From Phoronis australis (taxonomy: Eukaryota; Phoronida; Phoronidae), in contig NMRA01000251.1 of the NCBI GenBank assembly GCA_002633005.1, forward strand, positions 187,997-251,996: DNA of 64,000 nt, in the 5' to 3' direction. The translations under genes and the position numbers were made by a program. Below the pieces are notes generated by a model. That model made no database searches and was not told where the DNA came from. It saw only the letters and a list, made by a program, of their open reading frames with translations. Positions 34,501-46,500 of this stretch are shown in pieces. The stretch's first letter is position 1. Each line of letters opens with the position of its first letter.

Positions 34501-37500
34501 TGATCAGGTCACAATCCAGTGGGAATGTGTCGCGGGACACTCGGAAAAGTGTGAAAATTATTCCTCTGTCCGTGAGACGTTAACAAGTACATCTCAGTAC
34601 GCAGCAACACTGTGGCATGTTGACTGACTCGTAAACAAAAGCAAACGACGACCGAGCTAATCACAACAGAGGTAGAACAATGACTGACTCGACAGCTCTC
34701 ATGGTCAGACTATATGAAAAGAAAGTGGCGCGAAATACTTGCCTCCCAAAACGTCACTTCCGAGTAAAGGACGAGTAATTGTTTAAATTATAAAAAGCTA
34801 TTATTATAATTAAATGAAAAATCAGTCTGGGGTTAATCAAAGAACCCCATTTTTGCTACAAATGACATGGAAAGATTGCCTTCGCTTTAAGGTCAAAAAT
34901 CTATCTTTTCAAGCTTTCTAATTTCAGAAAATATACATTCTATTAAACTGAAATGTATAATTATGGCCAAATATGTATACCTGTCAACAAAGTCATACAA
35001 AACCTTAGGTCACCGTTCGTCAACTCGCTTCCTTCTAAGTGTATGCTAACTTAAAAACGACGACGACGACTTTGCTGAGCGCGTTTAGTTACGTCATCAC
35101 GATGCACATGTCTGCTTGTGCTACAGATGAGCTATTAAGATGTGTGAGGTTCATTAAGGATAATGTAATTGGATGGACCAGGGTTTTATCTAAACTACTC
35201 AAGTGTAAATGTACCGTAGGTTTTCGTCCCCAAATTCCAGCCCATTGAGAAATTGGACTAATATCGTACACGTACATCAAATGAAATCATGGGAATTTTT
35301 AAAACATCAAGTTGAGAAAACAGATCAAGTTTGAGTCTAATACGAAGAATTTTATTCTGGAACCGGATGAGATAATAAAGTCGTTTGATGTTACTGCTCT
35401 GATCACTAGTATTCCTTCTCAAGATGCTCTGTCCATTGCTGAGGATTTCTTTGCCAAAGACCCAGACCTTGATTCGAGATGTTTCCTGTCAGTTGCTCAA
35501 GTTTGTGATCTTTTGTCGTTATGCCTTAACACTACTTATTTTGTGTTTAACCAGTTCCATTACATTCAACAGCATGGATGTGCTATGAGCTCGCCCGTAT
35601 CTCCCATAGCAGCAATCCTGTATATAGAGGTCTTCGAACAGCTCGTTCTTAGTCAATATCCTGGCCACCCAACTAGATTGTGGCTTAGATATGTTGACGA
35701 CACGTTTGTTATTATTCGCAAGAATGAACTCTCTGCTTTCTTCAAGTTCATTAATGAGTTTGACCCTAACATCAAATTTACCCGGGAACCCTGTAAAAAT
35801 GGCAAGCTACCTTTTCTTGACTGTTTAGTGTCCATTGAACAGGACCAATCATTTGACACAAAGGTTTACCGCAAGAACACTCACACTGACCACTATCTTC
35901 AATTTGACTCGAACCATCCTCTCATGCACAAGCTCGCTGTGATTCGCACTTTGAACCACAGAGCTAACACCATCATTTGTGATCCTTCGACCATTTATGA
36001 GGAACTGAACTACACTAAAGATGCTCTTGCCAAATGCTGTTATCCACGTTGATCGTTCACCAAAGCGCAAAGATCAGAGAGGAGAAAAGTAAGCACTCAG
36101 ACAACCACTACTGCTAGTTCTTATACTCGTGTGGTGATTCCTAACACCCAGGGCCTGTCTGGTCGCCTCAAGAGGACATTTAAACAGTTTGACATCTCTA
36201 TTATCCACAAACCATTTAATTCTCTCCGCAGCCAACTGGTTAATGTCAAGGACAAGACCCCCAAGGTGAATAAATCACGTGTTGTCTATGGTGTCAGGTG
36301 TGAGTATCCCCAGTGCTCAGACAGTTTCATTGGTGAAACAAAACAGTCCAATGAAATGCGTATGTCACAACATCGTCGACCTAATTACGGGAACACTTAT
36401 GAGTTGGCTATTTTTAGCCACATGTGCGCTACTCGACACGATTTTAATACGGTTGAGGAAGACTGGTTCAAAGGGGGTGCAAAGGAAGCTCTCCATGAGC
36501 GCATTGAGAGTCCCTCTTTAAATAAAAGAGGCGGTTTACGATTCGATTTGTCACACGCATGGGATGGTGTACTGACGTCAATGCCGCACCCTTTAGCCAA
36601 AACGCCACCAATTGGCCAGAATAACGATAACGTCACAAGCCAAGCTGAAGTCCGCGAGATGCGGACGCAACGTCGCTAACTTTTGTAAGTTTTAATTCCA
36701 GTATTAGACTCAAACTTGATCTACCTACATTAGTTGTTCAGTAAGAATTCGTAAGAGGTTTTGTCCTACGCAGGAATGGGTGATAAAACTAATACCAAAG
36801 GGATTGATTAGGTAAGTTACACATGACTGTGTTTGTATTATACTGTACTTGCTTACAGCGACATACCTGAAGCATTCTTGCTATGTTCTTTATACAAATT
36901 TCACAAAAATAACGAAAAAGGAAGTAACGGCAATGTCAATTAAAGCAATACAATGGCGAAAACGTGTTTCTGACAGTTTAATGGCTTATCGTTTGACGAG
37001 TCTTAGTCACGGTGAAGCTTTATCTAATGTTCTACCACACGTTTTGCTTGGAAAGAAATTGGAATTTTAAATATATTACAGAAAAATCAGTGTTGTTCAC
37101 TCGAACACCATACGTGTATATTGGGGGACGACCTACCGAAATAACTCTTAAGTTATTACCTTAAATAACTATAAACAATTGCATCGATATTAAATTCTAG
37201 CCGAAATATATTTAAGGACGCAAATACTGTTTTACATATACATTTAACTCGTTTTGGATTTTTAACTTCTTCTGCGACTACAACATAATTTCTTAGTACT
37301 ATTCAAAACAATTAAACACATCTACAATGGTGGCTTCGCTTGGATATTCTCTTGCAAAGTGATTCTCAATTTCAACATAACTTGAATTACAAACTTTACT
37401 CAGTCGTGCAGCAGTCTCTGTCCCAGCGAATTGACCTGCCCTGATTTCCAACAGAAACAAGACAGATCTCTGAGCAGAAGAGCAAAAACCATGAGTGTCA

Positions 37501-40500
37501 TACAGTAGCTAGACAGTGTCGCCGACTTTATGTTGTGGTACGTCATATCCCCTACGGCAAACCGTGTAAAAATGGTCATTTGCCGATTTGCGCAATTGAA
37601 CGAATGAATTCTCGAAAAAAATGTTTGATTACGGGAGCATATGTTCATGATGGAAGGCGTTGTAGAAATCGATAGTCTTCTAAGGTCTCTTTCAGTGCAG
37701 AATAGCTACTCATAGCAATGCTACTTTGATGGTTTAATCAACGTGAGGCATAATTCGCCGAAATGCGTCGGCGTCTGAAGGCCCCATGGGAGTACCCCGG
37801 TATCTACTGCTAAGTGGGGACGGTGGACCTGTCTACATAGAAGTCAGATTTGAAAACGTCGAAGCTTTGGCTTCGCATCAACAATATGTTTCCGAGTCAT
37901 TGTCCATTTCCAGTGCTTTAACGTTGTAAACGGCTGTAAAAAGACGACACGTTTATTCGAAGCACGTTTTCGGAGGCATCCAATAACATAACGGAAAGTA
38001 GGTGAGGCCACATGCATTCCGAAAGTGGCTTTAAATTAACCCGACCACCGTCACAAAAACTCACGTTTGATTTGGTCCACTTACCGACACCAAATGGGTC
38101 TTAAATTGCTCCTTAGTCAAAATCAATTTAATTACACTTTAGAGGTCGTTTCTGTATGTTACTTCAGATCAAGATCTACATGTACAATTCCGTCTGACTT
38201 GGTGGGCCGTTTCATGTATATGCACCGAGCATGGTATTAACAATATCGAGCTATCCGCTCTTTCCAAGCTCAGTAACTATTTCTGGTCGAGATTAGTTTT
38301 ACTGTACTAAGTGATCTAAAACAAATGGTTGGTAGATTTTAGCAACGCTAGGACCTACGTGTACGCTAGGACCTAGCTAACGAATCATATGTTCCATTTT
38401 TATAATACACGGAAATATCTCTGGTACATGTAATCTCCCGAAGACTTGCTTTTTAGCGAGGTCCCGGCGGTGCTGAAATCTACCCTGTTTTAATGTTTAC
38501 GTCACTTACATGTAGGACTTGTGATACTGTACCTCTCATTTTACACTCAACAGGTTGTGGTGGTATCGTGCCTTTATCGAACGTTGGTGATACGACACTG
38601 GTCTCCGCGCAAGCGCTAACCACTACTTCAAGTGACAGGAAGTGTGTATGGCTTGTCGAGGTAAATACTTGTAGATCTATGCATAATATTGAATGCCGAA
38701 TAAACAATATCGGCTAGCGTGTCACGTAATCGGAATTGAATACTTACAAGTTCACCAAAACGAGGCTCCTGTATATTGCAATGGCGCTTTCCGGTTCTTC
38801 CTCATGTTCTTGCTGCAAAAATGGTGCGAATCTATGCAGTTGTTTGAATAGTACTTAGAAACAACCATAACACCTCGGTTAGGGTCTACATCTATCAGAC
38901 TCCTGAATATTGTTTGGGATTTCTATGTACTGTAGTCTTCACTATGTTTTGCAAAGACTGGTAATCTGTATTCGTTACTCGGTCACATCAATACTTATAA
39001 TGTTATTTCGATACTTTTCCAAAAAAAATCTTGTCTTGCGTTTTTTTAAAGCACATTCCTGCAAGGCCATATTTTCAGGCTTTTCAAAATAGCAAACAAA
39101 TAGTTTATCAATGGAATCAAAATGTTATTCGTAGTACTTTCCGAAACACAGAATCTTTCAGAAAGACTAATGTTAGACCGGCAATCACATTCTCAGTTTC
39201 ATCAAAACCGATCACAATCTAATGCTTCTGGTGGAACTAAAATGCCTGGCAGTGAACGGGAAAGTTTGGAGAATTGTAATAAAATCGTAAAACACACAAC
39301 GGAAAGTATTGTTTCACAGCTCTGATCAAAGCTAATAAAACAAACAATCTCAAGGATTCGGTCCCAGAAAAGATATGAACTATGGTCAAAATTAACCTAG
39401 TGATGTTGTCTGTTCTCTGCATACGAGCTCGGCTTGATACATTGTGTGTCTACGAGGCAGCTTCAAGTCTAAAAAGCGCGTTCTACCAAGACAATAGTTG
39501 TATCGGGTGAGGTTTTGCAAGTCTTCCCGGAATATCATCATCTGCAGGTAGGCGAAATGGGACATAAAGCATGAACTGCCAAAGACCGAGCGTAATGTGA
39601 TAACATCCAGCATTGTTAAGCCATGCATTGTTAGGCAAGAATTTAACTCGGCAATTCTACAATACTGAAGGCAGAAATTCGATTGTTGTCTTGATGCCAA
39701 TTTGCCACTTATTAGGTTAGGTGACCTTGCTCTTTAGAAAAAATAGCCAGATAGAAAGGCTCATCCAAGCTAAAACTATACGATCAATAACAACACAAAA
39801 CTTGCGTGATACCAATTTTCAAGATAAAATCTCAAAAACGATGCTACAAACTTCTAAATTATCTTTTGGCTTTCCCTCTATTCAACCAGTATTTTTTCTT
39901 GAAAATCATATAGCCCTATTTTGATACTCCGTCATGCAAAAGCGGAATATTCTAAGAGCAATTGTTCTCACTGTGTTGGAAAATATTGCCCTCCGTAAGG
40001 TTACGTAGGGCCTTACCAAGATTTCAGATTTGGCTGATTTTGTAATAATGTGTCTCAGAAAAGGAGATCGGATTCATTTCAAACTTTCAGATATGTTTCT
40101 GTACTTTTCTCGAGTTATTTCATGGACGACATACATGTTTTGTTATCGATGCGCCTCCTTTTACATTTTGTTTACGAAACAGGCCTCGTCACGTTTACCC
40201 AATATGGCGATATGCCAAATGTCAAGCACTGAAATATACGTGCTTTCTGCTTTCAGAAAACATAATTCTTTTACAGAGATACAGTCTAAAGTTTTGTCCA
40301 TATTTGGTTAGTTACGATGTACACATACACGTAGCAGTCCACGAAGTTAAGCTGATGATATAAGGAAGTGCGCCCAAAAATCAAGAAAACAATAGGAGTG
40401 TTCTGATACCTCTTCGACACCCTCGACTCCACAGCCCTCGACCCCCTCGAACAAAGACCCCCTCGACTCACAACCCGCTAGACCGACGACCTACGACCCT

Positions 40501-43500
40501 CGACCCACGACAAATATCCCCGTCGACCCAATCTACACAAGCTCGACTCCATCTCAACATAGAACAAGCGCTGACGTGAAGGACCAATGAGTTGAGCCGT
40601 GAGCTCGGCTGGCTTTCCATGTTTTTTGCAATTAAGGCAGCCGATTCGGCAAGTTTGAAAGCCAAAAACAGAAAAAAAACACAATGTGACCAAATCAAAT
40701 CAAAGACCTACCAACTTTAAAAATGTCGTTCCTGGCAGAGTGTAATCGTCTCGTCTGCTCTTCAGTGAATTGCAGAGTGTGGGGAACCGACAAAACTGCA
40801 ATTTCACCTGTGAAGACATGTACAATGTGCATGTACAGTTTGAAAAAAGAAACTGTAAACTAAACAGTATTCCAACGTTATATGGAGTATTTTGTAAACT
40901 AGTATAAAATGTAAAGCAAATAATAAATATATGAAATTACGTACATTCACGTTAATGTACTCTCTCTCTTCCTACAGTGTAAGTATGTTAGAACTGCGCC
41001 GTTGATAGCCGCTCGTGGAACTGTGCTGCGCGTTACGTCGATTGCGCGATATAGCGATGACGATAGCGCACTCAGAATGCACTGTTCAGGACCACCGGCG
41101 TTCTCACGCCACTATCTGTTTTCAATCACCAGACTTCAGCCAGTGCAGACTCGCGTGTAGGTATGTCGCCCAGCAACGTAATAACATTATGAAATACGTA
41201 AAAAGCGCACCGATACCTCTATTGCAAAAGGTCATGGGTCGAGGGGCTCATGGGTGTTGTGGTCGAGGGGTTTCAGTACAATCCAAAAATACACTTCTTT
41301 TTTGTAAACCAACATCGAAAATCTTGATGACGTACATGTACACAAGTACCCAATTGGTTACTTCTTGACTCATTTCATCATGAGGTACATTTTGTCGTTA
41401 GGCGCCAGCAGGCAAGTATGTTCGGCTGCATTGGAACAGTAATAGTTTGGGCGACGACTGTGACAAACATTACTTGGAAATGCGATATAACTTGAAAGGA
41501 CAGGATGGAGTTGAGTAAGTTTGGCTCTTATTTTTTACTACACAGTGCATGTTAAACGCCTGTGATAAAATATGAGTGTGTTTAGCTCTCCTTTTTTTCC
41601 TACTCGCTGCATGTTAAACGACTATAATAAAATATGGCTGCCATGAAGGAGGTTGGCCATTTGAACGACTGGCATTTGTTGGCACTAGGTGTCGAAGGGA
41701 TAATGAATAAGGTTTTATGAACAAATCATGTTGTTTAAAAATATAGCGGGGGACACCTACATTGTATAAATCAATGTAAATCGAGCGGGGATGCAAGGGT
41801 GGTAAGAGACCCAAGGGTTCATTCCCTGTTCCTCAGTTGGAGCTGTTGAATCCTTCTGTTTACCATTTTATTGCTGTTTAATTGTATGGAAGTTAAACCA
41901 GGAATGATGTTTCGATTTTCATCAACTGTTGTGGTGTATTCAACTACAAATCTACTTTAATAGGCAAGATATAATGACAATTGTCTGAACCTTGAGATAC
42001 TCATGAAATTGCATGCCCTTTGATCCAGTTATGCATTACCGGCTACTTCACTTCCTAACACGCAACTATACTGTATGGATGCACTGGAAAGGTTATCATT
42101 ACAATAGGCAATTACGTGTACCACGGCACCTGAACATTTGCTACTCATTTCTTTTGTTTGGGAATTAAGGGACATTGGCGGACGTCGGTGAGAATGGCTG
42201 CCTGTGTCTTCTCAACAATTTAGACAATCCGGAGTGTAAAAACTATGTTTCTCCCTAAACGGCAAACATTTAATTACTGTAGAAAAAAGGAATATCCCGT
42301 TCATTGCAACTGCTGTTCCTTTGTTGACACGTCGCAACAGCTGTTCTTTTGTTGATATGTTCCAACCACTGCTCCTTTGTTGATATGACCCAACCGTTTT
42401 GTGTATCTGCCAGAGGAAGATGAAGTGACCACTTTACTATTTTCACTACCCCTTTTATAGCGAATGTAACATCCCCAACGAATCCAGTGAAATGGCGGGG
42501 GCTTCAAAGAAACGCTCAAACGTCCAAGTCCTTCCATGCATTCTATAACAATAATCACGAATTAGAATTTTCTGGGACTCCGAAAAAGTAAGAAACAATT
42601 GCCGATGAATTATTGAGACAATACAGTAGGCAAATGAACGAACACTAAAAAAGAGTAAAGAGAGTGGCAACATGATGACCTGAAGGTTGAGTACTCTGCG
42701 GTTATTGAGACAATGGGCGTGGAAACGAACAGAGAACATGCCATGTTTTACAATGGTTCTGTAAGAAAGTTCACTGAATAAAAAAACGAGTTGCTCATGG
42801 TCACGCAATCATTCTTCGAGGTCAACAACATTTAGATTTCCTCTAGCTTGTCCTTCTTCTATCATTTCCCGGGAGCCGTGGAAGTCGTCCACCGTATACC
42901 GTGCTCAGTTCATATACATTGTAGATCAACAAACCCTTGCCGCATGATGACTATATGCACATATATCATTCGCTCATCAAGGCGGGCGGGGATGTATGAT
43001 ATTTGAATACACAGGAGGTAGATGTACTTGTATTTGGGGAACTGGACATACCGCATTCATTCATCACATTCTAAGAAATCTACTGCAGATAAGGTGGTAC
43101 TCTACGTATTAGTAAATTTATTAGCCTTGTTCCTACGATGCGTACTATTGTTAAACTTTTGTTTTCGATTGAAAGACACCTGAAATTTGAAGTAATATTC
43201 AAAGCATTGTGGAACTGGTAAAATCATAGTAGTTTCTTTTCCGCACGAACAAAAGTCAATCGAATTTGGTACAAACAATGATTCACCAACTCTAATCCAT
43301 AAAATGGTGTGATAAAGTTGGCATTACAAATACATGACCAGAACGTCGGAAGTGATGTCGACATAAACAATCGGTGCGTCATAGAGTCAATCATCACCGG
43401 AATTAAGAAACGGTATTCCGTTTAATGTCTAAATGAGTCCACAATCGAGAATTCAGTTGCAGTATTTGCCATTTGCAGGATCTGTGGTTCCAACGTGCCT

Positions 43501-46500
43501 GAAGACATGTCATCTCTCGACGGGGATCAAAAGCCAAACTGGATCATGCTGATTTACTACGAGGCAAGCGTTGTTACATCTGGAGGGTTTTCAACAACTC
43601 TCATGGCCACGGATGCCAACGGTAAAACTATGCTTCTTAATGCTTCGCGTTATAAGTTTCCATGTCCTGGAAGCATTGCCAGATTCCAATGGAATCAATT
43701 CATCAGAAACCGTTGATGTGATTTTAGAGTAGGCCCTCTTCCCACTGGTCACACAGTTTGTAGTGGAATCTGTCATCGCTTCCTTAATACTGTGGGCGAC
43801 GCAACTTGGCTACAATTAACACGTAGTCTGTTCAAGTGACAACGCGGTATCTCTGTTCTGAAATCGGTGTGGTCAGTTTCTACTAGCTGATGCAGGTGAG
43901 GAACACGCAGTCAAGGGACAGGACCCTGCTGAGCGAGTAGAACTGGGGTTCACAGCGTAGATATACAAAACGCTGAATTATTTAATCCGGAAAGTATTAT
44001 GTGGAATGCAATTACGAAGGCAACTGAAGTTAAGGAGAGAATCGGACACAGTGCGGCCCCGCAAACAGCAGCCGAAGCGATAGCACGCAGAGCGGCAGAA
44101 CAATGCCCATACGCGTAACGAGAGCAACGTCACGACAACAACTTGAGTAAACCCCACGTCTGTACCCTATCAGTCAGGATGTTACACGTAACCTGCATCC
44201 TTGGACATGAGTTGTGAGACAATTCAAAGAATGTTAAATGCGCACAATAATTGCAGAGCTGTAGTTTCGTGCCAGATGTCGAGGTAATTTCACCAAGAGG
44301 ACAAGACTTGGGGATAAGCAGAGGTTCGACGTCTCAAGGTCAATTACTGACAGAATTTGAAGATCTCCCTATCTACCGCAATTGGCTTCCTCACTTCATT
44401 TCGCGTTTTCTGTTCCAGATCCATGTTTGTCCAACCCGTGCTACGGCCTGTCTACATGTGTATACAACATTGCCCAGGGAACACATACCTGCGTGTGCAC
44501 TTCAGAGTATTCTGGAGCCGACTGTAGCCAGAGAAGTAAGGCGTCACTTTACTATCCCGTACTTCCCATACACATGAACTATGCGAAGTAATGTTAGATT
44601 CAGTTTTAGGATAAAACTCAAGGTACTGTAGTATTTTTATTGTATATAGGGCATTTTCTCTATAAATATATTTTTCATATGGGCCAGATGCCTTTGTGCT
44701 TGGAATGAACTTGAAAAGTTTGGCCTTAACGTTTTGGTTACATTAGGGTGTACCTACGAATATCACCACAGATAATTTATTCCTACACGTATTCTTAACC
44801 GGACAAAAATGCGCAATCACTGTTTGGCCCGACATAATGGACGGTCGTGTCTACATGTATCAGCGTCTACACTGTATGTGCAGATTTCGACGCATCCGCC
44901 TCTGAGTCATTCGAGAGAGGCATGGAATTGTTCCAACAGGATACAGATGATGACTTGGACTGGACTCGCATCAAGGGGGTATGTTTTCAAGGAACTAATA
45001 CTACTGTTAATTGTATAGCAAGGAATTTTGTGGTTTACTAAAAGCATTTTATAATATGATTGATGAAACTTAGGTAAGCTGAATTTCCACCATGTTCAGC
45101 GTGTTTCTCTGAATACTCCTTTTATCCTGCTTTGCTTTCATTACTAAGTCAAGTTTGGCTTTGGTACAAACCGAGAATGAAGTCTACGTTGATTTGTTTT
45201 GATAATTGAAAACAAATGAAGGATTTCTATGCAAAGCCCCTAATTTAAGGTCAAAGCCACCATTTATTTCCGATGAATTTAGTTAGATACATGCAGTTAA
45301 ATTTCTGGAATTCCACAGTCTACAGTATGACAGTGCTAGCTGGGTCATTAGGGTCACAGCTCTATGTTAACTTCTAGGCCTACACATGAGCACAACAAAA
45401 GTGAATTGAACACCATGCAGCCGGCGTGTGCTTTGTAGCCTTAAGCGGGCTGCCGAAAGAAATTTTTATTAATCTTCAGATATCTGCCAATACATATTTG
45501 TGTCCGGAATCCACTCCAATGTAACAGTATTAAATTAAGACGAAAGGACAACGTTCTGTGGATCACAAAAAACGAAACAACAATTTGAAGATAACTAGTA
45601 TCAAATGTGCTCACACGCGAAAAACCTGCATAAAACTGTATAAAATCCGAATTTTTTCAAACTTCGAAAGTATTTCTAAACTCATACCGGGTGAGAAAAT
45701 GAACATAACAGTTTCTTACCGATTCTGAGCTAATCACTCATCTATATAGAGTGCAAATTCCATTGCAAGACAGCAGGGCGATCGGCAACATTGCAGCACT
45801 GTACGTGGATCAATTTTCTGAACACAAGATACATGGAAAAAATTTCGAAGAACAGCATGAAATTTGGACCACCAACCTCTGAGTACTTCTGGTAATCACC
45901 TAAGCTACCGGCAAATCCGATGGCAAAACGGATTCAGCCACAAACTTCAAAATGAGCTATGCGCTCAAATATTGGCTTCCGGACGATCGTTAGCATAGGC
46001 CTGAATGGGGCAAACTTCAAACTTCAAGAGACGTGAAAAATTTGTCACCAATGACGCTGATATTTGGCAGTCACAAGTCTTAACATACACTCTATGCGAC
46101 AGTATCGGCAAATTGTGTAGTTATCTCCCCTCACTTATAAATTCCTGATTATAGCCTGTTCTTGTGTGTTTCTTAGCGTTTTAGCCAGCATGTGAACTGG
46201 GAGAAGACATGGGATCATTATACTTGTGACCTAAAGCAAATAAGATCACACGCTCTGCTTGTAATATAAAGCAGTATCTCACGATGACTTGCATGATATT
46301 CCCCGACTCATTGGCAAAGTACGGAACTAAGCCTGAATGATTACAAAACCTCGATAATTAAGACATATATCAAATTAAGCCCGCACATGACAAAGGAAAT
46401 GTCAACGAGTTGATGCAAAACCAAACCTTTCTGTTTTTAAGCCTACAAATTCACCGGAAACAGGACCGTCAGCAGCTTCGAAAGGCGATTACTATGTTTA

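Larger units (their letters stand above)
35290..36680 (+). mobile_element. 5'-truncated Penelope-like retroelement
   Basis: One reading frame carries a reverse transcriptase and then a GIY-YIG endonuclease, the order found only in Penelope-like elements. The 5' part of the polymerase and any upstream terminal repeat are absent; the frame opens near 35312 without an ATG. It sits in sense orientation in intron 9 of the astacin gene, 400 bp after the Kolobok-type element. A ribozyme-like hairpin lies at its 3' end. Confidence 0.85.
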
